Origin: Streptomyces sp. ISL-100 | Lineage (GTDB): Bacteria; Actinomycetota; Actinomycetes; Streptomycetales; Streptomycetaceae | Assembly (NCBI RefSeq): GCF_018614615.1 | Contig: NZ_JAGGOK010000101.1 | Location: forward strand, 1 to 34,904 | Direction of reading: 5' to 3' | DNA: 34,904 bases | In this document: in pieces, positions 22,817 through 31,245 of the stretch | Numbering within the stretch: position 1 is the stretch's first letter | Layout: each line of letters starts with the position of its first letter | Program-made: the position numbers and the translations under genes | Notes under the pieces: model-generated | Database searches by the model: none | Told to the model about the DNA's origin: nothing | The model's input: only the letters and a program-made list of their open reading frames with translations

Positions 22817-23434
22817 TCACTGGTCGAGATCGAATGTGCCGTACTCCGGCCGGCCCGCGGGCCGGTAGGTGTGGATGGCGTTGCCCGCCTCCGTGGTGCT
22901 GCCGTCCACCAGTTCGAAGCGGGTCGGCAGGCCGCCCTCCTCGAACAGCCGCTGTCCCGCTCCGAGAACGACCGGGAAGGTGAGCAGGTTGTACTCATCG
23001 ATGAGGTCATGCCGCATCAGGGACCGCGCGAGCGCCCCGCTGCCGTGGATCTGGAGCTCCCGGCCCGGCTGCTTCTTGAGCCGTGCGACCTCTTCCGCGA
23101 CGTCACCGGAGATGACGGTGGAGTTGTTCCAGTCGGCCTTCTCCAGGGTCGTGGACGCGACGTACTTCGGAAGGTTGTTGAGGCGGCTCGCGACCGGGTC
23201 GTTCTCGTCGGTGACCTTCGGCCAGTAGCCGGCGAAGATCTCGTACGTACGCCGGCCGAGCAGGAACGCGTCGACCCGGCCGAACACACCGTCGATGAAA
23301 CGGCCCATGCCCTCGTCGAAGAAGGGCACCAGCCAGCCGCCCTGCTCGAACCCGCCGCTGGTGTCCTCCTCGGGGCCGCCCGGGGCCTGCATGACGCCGT
23401 CGAGCGTGAGGAACGTAGTGAGCGTGAGCTTCAT
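22817..23434 (-). CDS. Dihydrofolate reductase / RibD C-terminal family protein
   Basis: The 205-residue protein starts MKLTLTTFLTLDGVMQAPGG, the typical opening of RibD_C/DHFR-like proteins of actinomycetes. It continues with AFLLGRRTYEIFAGYWPKVT and ELQIHGSGALARSLMRHDLI. The fold binds NADPH, and true folate reduction is not implied. It is divergent from the downstream SDR gene. Confidence 0.9.
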   Translation of the reverse strand: MKLTLTTFLTLDGVMQAPGGPEEDTSGGFEQGGWLVPFFDEGMGRFIDGVFGRVDAFLLGRRTYEIFAGYWPKVTDENDPVASRLNNLPKYVASTTLEKADWNNSTVISGDVAEEVARLKKQPGRELQIHGSGALARSLMRHDLIDEYNLLTFPVVLGAGQRLFEEGGLPTRFELVDGSTTEAGNAIHTYRPAGRPEYGTFDLDQ

Positions 23435-23599
23435 GGTCCGAACCCTTCTTCGTAAGTGTCACCAGCTCTGACTCCACGCTTCCACGGAACTCGTCGGTCG
23501 ACCCGGACACGGCGTCCGTTTGCCGCCAGCGCCACCCGCCTGCCACCGGTTTCCTTGAATCCGCAACCATTCATGGGAATTTGAGGAAGAGGCAGCGAC

Positions 23600-24340
23600 A
23601 TGGCTTCACTGAACGGCAGGACGGCTCTGGTCACCGGCGGCAGCCGGGGCATCGGCGCGGCGATCGCCCTGCGGCTCGCACAGGACGGCGCGGATGTGGC
23701 CCTCACGTACGTACGGGACGAGAAGGCCGCCCAGGAGATCGTCCAGAAGATCGAGTCGATGGGAAGGCGCGGGATCGCGCTGCGCGCCGACGCGGCGGAC
23801 CCGGCCGCGGTGACCGCCGTCGTGGGCCGGGCCGCCGACGAGCTCGGCCGGCTCGACATCCTGGTCAACAACGCGGGGGTCGGCGTACTCGGCCCGATCG
23901 AGACTCTCAGCCTCGCGGACGTCGACCAGGTGCTGGCCGTGAATGTACGGGCGGTCTTCCTGGCCTCGCAGGCCGCTGCCGCCAGGATGGGGCGCGGCGG
24001 CCGGATCATCTCCACCGGCAGCTGCATGATCCAGCGCGTGCCGGGCCCCGGCGGGACGCTCTACGCAACGAGCAAGGCCGCGCTGACCGGCCTGACGAAG
24101 GCGCTGGCACGGGAGCTGGGCGGCCGGGGCATCACGGCCAACCTCGTCCACCCGGGCCCGATCGACACGGACCTGAACCCGGCGGACGGCCCGTACGCCG
24201 CGCCGCAGAGCGAGATGACGGCCCTCGGCCGCTTCGGCGCTCCGGACGAAGTCGCTGCGACGGTCGCTTTCCTGGCGAGCGACGAGGCCGCGTACATGAC
24301 GGGCTCCGAGGTGCTGGTGGACGGCGGCCACGCGGCGTAA
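23600..24340 (+). CDS. SDR-family oxidoreductase (3-oxoacyl-ACP reductase-like)
   Basis: The 246-residue classical short-chain dehydrogenase has the cofactor motif TGGSRGIGAAI, NNAG within DILVNNAGVGVLG, and the catalytic S...YATSK set (ISTGSCMIQRV, LYATSKAALTG). The C-terminus MTGSEVLVDGGHAA is typical of FabG-like enzymes. An AGAGGCAG ribosome binding site precedes the ATG. Nothing around it is a fatty acid gene, so the substrate is open. Confidence 0.92.
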   Translation: MASLNGRTALVTGGSRGIGAAIALRLAQDGADVALTYVRDEKAAQEIVQKIESMGRRGIALRADAADPAAVTAVVGRAADELGRLDILVNNAGVGVLGPIETLSLADVDQVLAVNVRAVFLASQAAAARMGRGGRIISTGSCMIQRVPGPGGTLYATSKAALTGLTKALARELGGRGITANLVHPGPIDTDLNPADGPYAAPQSEMTALGRFGAPDEVAATVAFLASDEAAYMTGSEVLVDGGHAA

Positions 24341-24361
24341 AGGAGAGCGGCGTAAAGGAGA
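24332..24361. repeat. 15-bp tandem duplication across the SDR stop codon
   Basis: GCGGCGTAAAGGAGA occurs twice in perfect tandem (24332-24346 and 24347-24361). The first copy contains the TAA stop of the SDR gene and the second repeats it downstream. It looks like a recent slippage event. Confidence 0.85.
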
Positions 24362-24367
24362 GAGGAA

Positions 24368-24405
24368 CGGAGTGCATCGGGGCCGTCGCGTCCCGATGCA
24401 CTCCG
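24368..24405. terminator. Bidirectional terminator hairpin
   Basis: CGGAGTGCATCGGG (24368-24381) and CCCGATGCACTCCG (24392-24405) pair perfectly over 14 bp with a 10-nt loop. It stands between the convergent SDR and allantoicase genes and can serve both. Confidence 0.85.
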
Positions 24406-24436
24406 CGTCAGTGGTCCCGCGGTGGCGTCAGCCCCG

Positions 24437-25558
24437 TCAGCCGCCCAGTTCCCGGTGGCGGGCCGCCAGGCCCGACGCCCCCGCCTCCGTCAGCGAGCCG
24501 AAGAGGCGCAGGCGGGAGATGCCGCCGTCCGGGAAGATGTCCATCCGGACCTCGGTCGCCGCCGGGACCGCGTCGAGCACGAAGCGGTGGTTCGTGTCGG
24601 GCTGGAGCCGGGTCCGGGGCAGGATCTCGGTCCAGTCACCCTCGGCCCCGTCGCGTACCGAAAGCGCCGCCCATCCAGCCGAGTTGCCCTTCAGGTACGC
24701 CGTGTCGATCTCGACGGCGCGGATCTCGGCCTGCGCCACCAGGTGGTAGTGGATCCAGTCGTTGCCCTTGTCACGGCGACGGCGGGTCTCCCAGCCGTCG
24801 TCCATCTTGTGCGAGCGGCCCGGCTGAATGGTGTTGGTGGCCGGGGAGTAGAAGCGGTCGGAGGCGTCCTCGACCCGGCCGCCGTTCTCCAGGGCGACGA
24901 GGTCGAACGTACCGAGCCGCTCCAGCCAGGCCGGGTCCGGCGCCACCTCGCCGTACACGCGCAGGCGGGCGATGCCGCCGTCGGGGTGCTGGTTGATCCG
25001 CAGGTGGGTGAAGCGCTGCTCGACGTCGACGGCGAAGCCGTTGGCCGCGTGGCCGCCGACCGCCGTACGGGGTACGAGAGTTACCCACTTGACGTCGCCG
25101 GAGAGGAGATCGTCGGGCGAGGGCGAGCCGGGCATCGACGCCGCCTCGACCGAGACCGCCCGCGGGTAGTTGCCGCGGAAGTGGGCGGTGTCGATGACGA
25201 TTCCGCGTACGACGCCGGGCGCCCCGAGGCGTACAAGCGCCCAGTCGTGGTCCTCGTCCGTCGGGTGCGGCTGTTCGGCGCTGATGCCACGGCGGCGGCG
25301 GGTCTCCCAGCCGTCCATGATCTTGCCCTTGTGGCCGAAGTGCTCCGGGTCGAACTCCGCCGCCCCGGGCCGCAGCATGTTCTCGCGCTCGGCGAAGAAC
25401 TCGTCGTTGGCGGCGATCACGCCCGCGCCGAGCCGCCGGTCGGCGAGGTCCGCGAAGTGCGTGAAGGGGAAATCGGCGGTGCGGTAGTCGGCGTACGGGT
25501 CGCCGCCGCCGTACGGGTTCGCGTCACCGGTGAAAGAGGGGGTCGCCACGTCAGACAC
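24437..25558 (-). CDS. alc: Allantoicase
   Basis: The 373-residue protein has two homologous allantoicase repeats. The first contains KIMDGWETRRRRG and IVIDTAHFRGNYPRAVSVEA; the second contains KMDDGWETRRRRDKGND and VEIDTAYLKGNSAGWAALSV. Allantoicase hydrolyses allantoate to ureidoglycolate and urea. The GTG start (25556-25558) lies 1 bp after the allantoinase stop, with an AGGA site in the end of that gene, so the two are co-transcribed and probably coupled. Confidence 0.95.
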   Translation of the reverse strand: MSDVATPSFTGDANPYGGGDPYADYRTADFPFTHFADLADRRLGAGVIAANDEFFAERENMLRPGAAEFDPEHFGHKGKIMDGWETRRRRGISAEQPHPTDEDHDWALVRLGAPGVVRGIVIDTAHFRGNYPRAVSVEAASMPGSPSPDDLLSGDVKWVTLVPRTAVGGHAANGFAVDVEQRFTHLRINQHPDGGIARLRVYGEVAPDPAWLERLGTFDLVALENGGRVEDASDRFYSPATNTIQPGRSHKMDDGWETRRRRDKGNDWIHYHLVAQAEIRAVEIDTAYLKGNSAGWAALSVRDGAEGDWTEILPRTRLQPDTNHRFVLDAVPAATEVRMDIFPDGGISRLRLFGSLTEAGASGLAARHRELGG

Positions 25559-25559
25559 G

Positions 25560-26897
25560 TCAGTTGTTCCTTTCGAGCAGCCGGCCGGTCGGCTCGGCCA
25601 GGGTGCCGTTGTCGGCGATGCGTACGCCCCGCAGCCACGTCGACTTGACGACGCCCTGCAGGGTCTTGCCCGCGTACGCCGTCACCTGATTGCGGTGGTG
25701 CAGCTCCGCCGGGTCGACGGTGAACGTCTCGTCGGGCGCGAGGACCGCGAAGTCGGCGTCGCGGCCGGCCTCGATGGCGCCCTTCTGGGACAGCCCGGCG
25801 AGTTCGGCGGGCGCGGCGGACATCCAGCGGACGACGTCCTCCAGCGAGCGGCCGCGGCGCCGGGCCTCGGTCCAGATCGCGGGCAGGCCCAGCTGGAGCG
25901 AGGAGATGCCGCCCCAGGCGGAGGCGAAGTCGGGGGTCTTGAGGTCCGTGGTGCAGGGCGAGTGGTCGGAGACGATGCAGTCGATCGTGCCGTCGGCGAG
26001 CCCCTCCCACAGCGCGTCCTGGTTCTCGGCCTCACGGATCGGCGGGCAGCACTTGAACTCCGTTGCCCCGTCCGGGACTTCCTCGGCCGTGAGGGTGAGG
26101 AAGTGCGGGCAGGACTCGACCGTGATGCGTACGCCCTCACGCTTCGCCGCGGCGATGAGCGGCAGTGCGTCCGACGACGACAGGTGCAGCACGTGGACGC
26201 GGGCGCCGAGGCGCTTGGCGTGCGCGATCAGGCCCTCGATCGCGGTGTTCTCGGCGTCGCGCGGCCGGGAGGCGAGGAAGTCGGCGTACGCCGGACCGCT
26301 CTTCTGCGGGGCCGTCTCCAGGTGGTGCGGGTCCTCGGCGTGGACGATCAGCTGGCCGCCGAAGCCGGTGATCTCGGCCATCGACCGGGCGAGCTGCTCC
26401 TGGTCGAGCTCCGGGAACTCCTCCACGCCCGAGGGTGAGAGGAAGCACTTGAAGCCAAAGACGCCGGCGTCGTACAGCGGCCGCAGGTCCTTCACGTTGG
26501 ACGGGATCGCCCCGCCCCAGAAGCCGACGTCGATGTGGGCCTTGCTGCGGGCGACGTCCTGCTTGGTGCGCAGGTTGTCGACCGTGGTGGTCGGCGGCAG
26601 GGAGTTCAGCGGCATGTCGAGCAGCGTGGTGATGCCGCCGGCCGCAGCCGCGCGGGTGGCGGTCCAGAAGCCCTCCCAGGCGGTGCGGCCCGGGTCGTTC
26701 ACGTGGACATGGGTGTCGACGAGGCCGGGGAGCAGGACGTCGTTCCTGAAGTCCTCCAGCCGGGCCCCGGCCGGCACCTCGACGTCGTACGGCAGCACAG
26801 CCGTGATCTTCCCGTCGGCGACGGCCACCGATGCGGCGCGCGTCCCCTCGGGGGTGATGACGCGCGTCGAGCGCAGTACCAGGTCCACGTCGGACAC
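25560..26897 (-). CDS. allB: Allantoinase
   Basis: The 445-residue cyclic amidohydrolase opens allantoin to allantoate. The metal ligands are visible: HVH in GLVDTHVHVNDPG, the carbamylated lysine in GVFGFKCFLSP, histidines in VHAED and LHLSSSD, and the catalytic aspartate in VSDHSPC. GTG 26897 (MSDVDLVLRSTRVITPEG) is preferred to GTG 26909 because AGGGA lies 6-9 bp upstream and the family normally begins there. It heads the allB-alc operon divergent from an IclR regulator, the arrangement I recall from S. coelicolor. Confidence 0.95.
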   Translation of the reverse strand: MSDVDLVLRSTRVITPEGTRAASVAVADGKITAVLPYDVEVPAGARLEDFRNDVLLPGLVDTHVHVNDPGRTAWEGFWTATRAAAAGGITTLLDMPLNSLPPTTTVDNLRTKQDVARSKAHIDVGFWGGAIPSNVKDLRPLYDAGVFGFKCFLSPSGVEEFPELDQEQLARSMAEITGFGGQLIVHAEDPHHLETAPQKSGPAYADFLASRPRDAENTAIEGLIAHAKRLGARVHVLHLSSSDALPLIAAAKREGVRITVESCPHFLTLTAEEVPDGATEFKCCPPIREAENQDALWEGLADGTIDCIVSDHSPCTTDLKTPDFASAWGGISSLQLGLPAIWTEARRRGRSLEDVVRWMSAAPAELAGLSQKGAIEAGRDADFAVLAPDETFTVDPAELHHRNQVTAYAGKTLQGVVKSTWLRGVRIADNGTLAEPTGRLLERNN

Positions 26898-26939
26898 CCT
26901 GTCCCTCACTTCCGTACAGAGAAATTCAGTCCCAAGAAA

Positions 26940-26956
26940 TTCAACGAACTGTTGAA
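26940..26956. promoter_or_regulatory. Inverted repeat near the allB start, candidate operator
   Basis: TTCAAC and GTTGAA are perfect arms around GAACT. The centre lies about 50 bp upstream of the allantoinase start codon, so binding here would block transcription initiation of allB-alc. Confidence 0.55.
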
Positions 26957-27089
26957 GGAGTCTTCACTTCGGGCTCCGGCCCGTCAAGACCCACCCCAGC
27001 CCCTGAGACCCCTGTGACCTGCAAGGGGATCATGACTTCGGCCATCTCGCCCATCGCGGCCGCGTACAGCGCTCCACACACTTGGATGT

Positions 27090-27104
27090 TTCCACAAAGT
27101 GGAA
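27090..27104. promoter_or_regulatory. IclR-type palindrome in the allB/iclR region
   Basis: TTCCAC-AAA-GTGGAA is a perfect 6-bp inverted repeat with a 3-bp centre, a shape typical of IclR-family operators. It lies about 190 bp from each of the divergent genes. Confidence 0.6.
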
Positions 27105-27289
27105 GTAGAATTTCGCGTGACAGAAGGTGGCTAGGTACAAAGGGGGCGTCACCACATCCTCCGAAGTGACGGCCGACACAGGGACAAACACCCTCTGACC
27201 GGCGGGGACGTCTTGACGCAGACCGTGTGCTCCGCGCATGCGGCGGGTAGGCTGCTGCCTTGCCCATCCGCCTCGAAAGGACCGTTGAC

Positions 27290-28090
27290 GTGCCGTCGTC
27301 CAACGCCACCACCGACGCTTCCAAAACCGCTGCGCCCACAGGTGGTGTCCAGTCCCTTGAGCGCGCCTTCGACCTGCTGGAGCGGATGGCCGACGCGGGC
27401 GGCGAGGTCGGACTCAGCGAGCTCTCCGCCAGCAGTGGTCTGCCGCTGCCGACGATCCACCGGCTGATGCGCACGCTGGTGGCCTGCGGTTACGTACGCC
27501 AGCAGACCAACCGCCGCTACTCGCTCGGCCCTCGCCTGATCCGCCTCGGCGAGAGCGCGTCCCGCCTGCTCGGCACCTGGGCCCGCCCGTACCTCGCCCG
27601 TCTGGTCGAAGAAACCGGCGAGACCGCGAACATGGCGCTGCTCGACGGCGACGAGATCGTGTACGTCGCCCAGGTGCCCTCGAAGCACTCGATGCGGATG
27701 TTCACCGAGGTCGGCCGCCGGGTCCTGCCGCACTCCACAGGAGTCGGAAAGGCCCTCCTCGCGTACACCCCGCCGGAGGAGGTGCGCGCGCTGCTCGCCC
27801 GTACGGGCATGCCGACCGCCACCGAAAAGACGATCACCACGCCGGAGGGCTTCCTGGAGGCCCTGGAGCAGGTCCGCAGGTCCGGTTACGCCGTGGACGA
27901 CGGCGAGCAGGAGATCGGCGTCCGCTGCCTGGCGGTCCCGGTGCCCAACTCCCCCACGGCCGCGGCCATCTCGATCTCCGGTCCGGCGGGCCGGGTGACG
28001 GAGGCGGCGACCGAGAAGATCGTTCCGATACTCCAGGAAGTCGCCCAGGACCTCTCGGTCGTGCTGACCAACAACGGCACGCAGGGCTGA
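27290..28090 (+). CDS. allR: IclR-family regulator of allantoin catabolism
   Basis: The 266-residue protein has an N-terminal winged helix (about residues 20-80: GGVQSLERAFDLLERMADAG, LPLPTIHRLMRTLVACGYVR) and an IclR effector domain (GETANMALLDGDEIVYVAQV, HSTGVGKALLAYTPPEEV, DDGEQEIGVRCLAVPV). The start is GTG 27290, as AAAGGA lies 9 bp upstream; the upstream in-frame TTG lacks such a site. It is divergent from allB-alc, and regulators in this position repress allantoin genes until an intermediate such as allantoate or glyoxylate appears. The name AllR follows from position and family. Confidence 0.9.
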   Translation: MPSSNATTDASKTAAPTGGVQSLERAFDLLERMADAGGEVGLSELSASSGLPLPTIHRLMRTLVACGYVRQQTNRRYSLGPRLIRLGESASRLLGTWARPYLARLVEETGETANMALLDGDEIVYVAQVPSKHSMRMFTEVGRRVLPHSTGVGKALLAYTPPEEVRALLARTGMPTATEKTITTPEGFLEALEQVRRSGYAVDDGEQEIGVRCLAVPVPNSPTAAAISISGPAGRVTEAATEKIVPILQEVAQDLSVVLTNNGTQG

Positions 28091-28119
28091 CCCGGCCCCT
28101 GGCTCCAGGTCAGGCCGGG
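28091..28119. terminator. Hairpin between convergent iclR and ABC ATPase genes
   Basis: CCCGGCC (28091-28097) and GGCCGGG (28113-28119) form a perfect outer stem, and CCTGG/CCAGG an inner one. It starts right after the regulator stop and overlaps the end of the convergent ATPase gene. Confidence 0.6.
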
Positions 28120-28799
28120 ATACGGCCGTCCGCCATCGTCACCGTGGAGTCCATCCGCTCCAGGTGCGCGCGGTCGTGCGTGACGAGCACTGTCGCCGTG
28201 CCGCGCTCGCGCGTCAGCGTGACCAGCAGGTCGAGTACGGCCGCGCCGCGCTCGTGGTCCAGGGCGCTGGTCGGCTCGTCGACCAGCAGGACCGCCGGTT
28301 CGTTCATCAGCGCGCGGGCGATGTTCACCCGCTGGCGCTGACCGCCGGACAGCTGGTGCGGGCGGCGGTCGGCCTTGTCCGCGAGCCCGACCGCGTCCAG
28401 CAGCTCCCGCGCACGGTCACGGACCTGGCGGGGCGGGCGTCCCGCCACGTGAGCCATCACCTGAAGCTGCTCGGCCGAGGTGAGGGACGGCAGCAGGTTC
28501 GGCTGCTGGAACACGATGCCGACGCGCGTACGCCGCAGCTCCGCCTTCTCGGCCCGGCTCAGGGGGCCCGTGTCCGTACCGTCGACGACCACCCTCCCCC
28601 GGTCCGGTGAGACCAGCGTCGCGGCAACGGCGAGCAGGCTGGACTTGCCGGAGCCGGACGGCCCGACGACGGCCGTGAGCGAGCCCGCGGCGGCTTCGAG
28701 CGTGATGTCGTCGAGCGCGGTCAGACGGGAGTCGCCGTCGGGGTAGGTGAGGGTGACGTCCGTAAGAGACAAGGACTGGTGGAGGGGCAGGGCAGTCAT
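28110..28799 (-). CDS. ABC transporter ATP-binding protein (LolD/MacB type)
   Basis: The 229-residue ATPase has Walker A VGPSGSGKSS (about residues 45-54), signature LSGGQRQRV, Walker B VLLVDEPTSALD and H-loop VTHDR. Length and motifs match the MacB/LolD exporter class that works with FtsX-type permeases. The ATG overlaps the stop of the permease gene (ATGA at 28796-28799). Substrates of this class include antimicrobial peptides and lipids; none can be inferred. Confidence 0.92.
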   Translation of the reverse strand: MTALPLHQSLSLTDVTLTYPDGDSRLTALDDITLEAAAGSLTAVVGPSGSGKSSLLAVAATLVSPDRGRVVVDGTDTGPLSRAEKAELRRTRVGIVFQQPNLLPSLTSAEQLQVMAHVAGRPPRQVRDRARELLDAVGLADKADRRPHQLSGGQRQRVNIARALMNEPAVLLVDEPTSALDHERGAAVLDLLVTLTRERGTATVLVTHDRAHLERMDSTVTMADGRIPA

Positions 28800-29875
28800 C
28801 GGGCGCTCCCGAGTGCGATGAGGGGATCGACGGCGGTGATGCGCCGGATGGAGAGTGCGGCGCCGACCACGCCGAGGCCCGCTATCACGGCGGCCGGTAC
28901 GAGCAGCGTCGCCGGTTCGAGTACGAACGGGACCGCGTCGCCGGCGACGGCGCCGCCGATGAGGGTGGCGAGTGCGGTGCCCAGGACCGTACCGGCGCCC
29001 AGCATGAGGACGGCCTGGCCGAGCGCGTCACGCAACAGGTAAGGCGTGGAGGCGCCGAGCGCCTTCAGGACCGCGATGTCGCCGCTGCGCTGGATCGTCC
29101 AGACGGTGAAGAAGGCGCCGACGACGAGCGCCGAGATGACGAAGAGAAAGCCGCGCATCAGCTGGAGCGAGCCGTTCTCCGCCTCGTAGGAGGCGAGGGC
29201 GCTCAGCGAGCCGTCGATGCTGCGGGTCTCGGTGCCCGCCGCCCGGTCGCCCGCCGCGAGGTCCGCGCCTTCGCCGGTGGTCAGGGCGACGACGGTGGCC
29301 TGCGGCTCCGTGCTGCGGCTGAGCCGCTGCCAGTCGTCGAGCGAAGTCCACACCACAGGCGTGTGGCTGTACGAGTCGTCGCCCTCGACAGCGGCGACGG
29401 TCTCCTCCACGTCGCCGATCCGCACCGTGTCCCCGACCCCGGCGCCGCCCAGGTCCTCGGCCGCCTGTACGGACAGCACGACCCGCCCGGACCCGAAGCC
29501 CTCGACGGCCGGGGCCAGGCCCGAACCCGGCTCGACCCCGAACACCGACACGGCGGCCGTCCGCTCCCCCGCCCGGGCATTGGTCGTACGGATACCGAGC
29601 GGCTCGGCGGCGGTGATGCCGGGCTGCCGCCACCACTGCCGCCAGACGCTCTCGCCGACCGACGAATTGGTGAACGACACCTCCTGCCCCTCGGGCGGCC
29701 GGTCGAAGGCCAGCCGGTCGGCCGGGAGCGAGGTGATGGCCGAGGTGTTGTCCCTGGCCAGGCCGGCGGTGAGGCCGGACAGCAGCCCGACGAGCAGCGT
29801 GATCAGTACGACGACCGTGCCCATGAGCGCGAACCGGCCCTTGGCGAACCGGAGATCTCTCCATGCGACAAACAT
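28796..29875 (-). CDS. FtsX-domain ABC transporter permease
   Basis: The 359-residue permease has one N-terminal membrane helix (FALMGTVVVLITLLVGLLSG) and a large extracytoplasmic loop of about 190 residues. Three C-terminal helices follow (GFLFVISALVVGAFFTVWTI, AVLMLGAGTVLGTALATLIG, LVPAAVIAGLGVVGAALSI), the MacB_PCD/FtsX layout. It is divergent from a two-component system. Such pairs often detect and remove a cell-wall-active compound, which is inference here. Confidence 0.9.
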   Translation of the reverse strand: MFVAWRDLRFAKGRFALMGTVVVLITLLVGLLSGLTAGLARDNTSAITSLPADRLAFDRPPEGQEVSFTNSSVGESVWRQWWRQPGITAAEPLGIRTTNARAGERTAAVSVFGVEPGSGLAPAVEGFGSGRVVLSVQAAEDLGGAGVGDTVRIGDVEETVAAVEGDDSYSHTPVVWTSLDDWQRLSRSTEPQATVVALTTGEGADLAAGDRAAGTETRSIDGSLSALASYEAENGSLQLMRGFLFVISALVVGAFFTVWTIQRSGDIAVLKALGASTPYLLRDALGQAVLMLGAGTVLGTALATLIGGAVAGDAVPFVLEPATLLVPAAVIAGLGVVGAALSIRRITAVDPLIALGSAR

Positions 29876-29932
29876 GTTTCCAGCCTGGCCGCGGGGTCGC
29901 GCGAAAACATCGCGCCACGGATCGGCGCGACA

Positions 29933-29948
29933 TCAATCTTTTGATTGA
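29933..29948. promoter_or_regulatory. Inverted repeat between ABC exporter and two-component genes
   Basis: TCAATC-TTTT-GATTGA is a perfect inverted repeat in the 110-bp divergent region. It overlaps TTGACG (29945-29950), a possible -35 box. TACGCT (29971-29976) lies 9 bp before the kinase ATG and would give a nearly leaderless transcript, although the 20-bp spacing between these boxes is long. Confidence 0.5.
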
Positions 29949-29985
29949 CGGGGCAACCGCGCCGGAGCCCTACGCTGGAAACGCC

Positions 29986-31245
29986 ATGGAACCAAGCTCT
30001 GCCCTACCCGGCCCTTCCCTCCCCAGCTCCGCCCTCCCCGGCCCTGCCCTTTCCCACTCGCCCGGCCCCTCCCGGCCCCTCACTCCCGTACTGCGCGCCC
30101 TGCGTCTGTGCCTGCACGCGCTGATCGGCGGACTGATCGCGCTCGCCGCCGTGAAGGCCGTGGCCGACGACGCCCCCGACGCGGCCGCGGTCGTACTCGC
30201 GGCCGTCACGATGGCCGTCGTATACACCGTCGGCACGCTGAGCCCGGCCGTCGACCGCTCGCCCCGGGCCGCCGCCGTCTGGCTCGCCGCGCTGGGCCTC
30301 GCCTGGCTGATACTGCTGGCCCTGTCCCCTGACGGACTGTGGGCGGCGTTCCCGCTCTACTTCCTCCAGCTGCACCTGCTGCCGATGCGCTGGGGCCTGA
30401 CCGCGGTCGTCGCGACGGCGGCCGCCGCCATCGCCGGCTTCGTCCTGCACGGGCAGGCGGTGACGCCCGGAACGTTCATCGGGCCAGTGCTCGGCGCCGC
30501 GGTCGCCGTGGCCACGGTCCTCGGCTATCAGGCGCTGTACCGGGAGAGCGAGCGGCGCCGCGAGCTCATCGACGAACTGCTCGCGACCCGCGAAGACCTG
30601 GCCGCCGCCGAGCGGACGGCCGGGACGCTGGCCGAGCGCGAGCGGCTGGCCCGCGAGATCCACGACACGCTCGCCCAGGGCCTGTCCAGCATCCAGCTCC
30701 TGCTGCGCGCCGCCGAGCGCACCCTGCCCGTCGGCGATCCGGCCGCCGCGCATGTCCGCCAGGCCCGGGAGGCGGCGCAGGACAACCTGGCCGAGGCGCG
30801 CCGTTTCGTACAGGCCCTGACCCCGCCCGACCTGGAGCACGGCTCGCTGCCGGCCGCGCTGGAGCGGCTTTGCGCGGCGACTCCCGGGCTCGCTGTGCAG
30901 TTCGGCGTGAGCGGTACGCCGGTGAAGCTGCCCACTCCGTACGAGGTGGCCCTGCTACGCATCGCCCAGTCGGCGCTCGCCAACACGGTGCGGCACGCGG
31001 GCGCCACACGCGCCGAGATCACCCTCAGCTTCATGGACACCTCGTTGGCGCTGGACGTCGTGGACGATGGCGCCGGCTTTGATCCCCTGGCACCCGGGGA
31101 CGCGCGGACGGGCGGCGGTTTCGGCCTGCCGGCGATGCGCTCGCGGGCGCGCTCGCTCGGCGGCATGCTGAGCGTCGAGTCGGCGCCGGGACAGGGCACG
31201 GCTGTAGCGATCACCCTGCCCCTGCCCTCTGGAGACCCCACGTGA
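29986..31245 (+). CDS. Sensor histidine kinase (HisKA_3 type)
   Basis: The 419-residue kinase has an unusual Pro/Ser-rich N-terminus in which ALPGP recurs. About six hydrophobic segments follow (residues 38-185), then a HisKA_3 domain with LAREIHDTLAQGLSSIQLLL (H226) and an ATPase domain (LRIAQSALANTVRHAGATRA, DDGAGFDP, GGFGLPAMRSRA). The ATG 29986 is chosen because the longer frame runs into the divergent permease. It overlaps the response regulator gene and probably senses the compound handled by the adjacent ABC exporter. Confidence 0.92.
   Translation: MEPSSALPGPSLPSSALPGPALSHSPGPSRPLTPVLRALRLCLHALIGGLIALAAVKAVADDAPDAAAVVLAAVTMAVVYTVGTLSPAVDRSPRAAAVWLAALGLAWLILLALSPDGLWAAFPLYFLQLHLLPMRWGLTAVVATAAAAIAGFVLHGQAVTPGTFIGPVLGAAVAVATVLGYQALYRESERRRELIDELLATREDLAAAERTAGTLAERERLAREIHDTLAQGLSSIQLLLRAAERTLPVGDPAAAHVRQAREAAQDNLAEARRFVQALTPPDLEHGSLPAALERLCAATPGLAVQFGVSGTPVKLPTPYEVALLRIAQSALANTVRHAGATRAEITLSFMDTSLALDVVDDGAGFDPLAPGDARTGGGFGLPAMRSRARSLGGMLSVESAPGQGTAVAITLPLPSGDPT

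Larger units (their letters stand above)
26898..27289. promoter_or_regulatory. Divergent control region of the allantoin operon and its IclR regulator
   Basis: This 392-bp region holds the promoters of both operons. Two perfect inverted repeats stand out: TTCAAC-GAACT-GTTGAA at 26940-26956, near the allB start, and TTCCAC-AAA-GTGGAA at 27090-27104. A direct repeat GAAATTCA lies at 26921-26928 and 26936-26943. TAGGCT at 27248-27253 is a possible -10 box for the regulator gene. IclR proteins bind short palindromes of this size. Confidence 0.6.
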
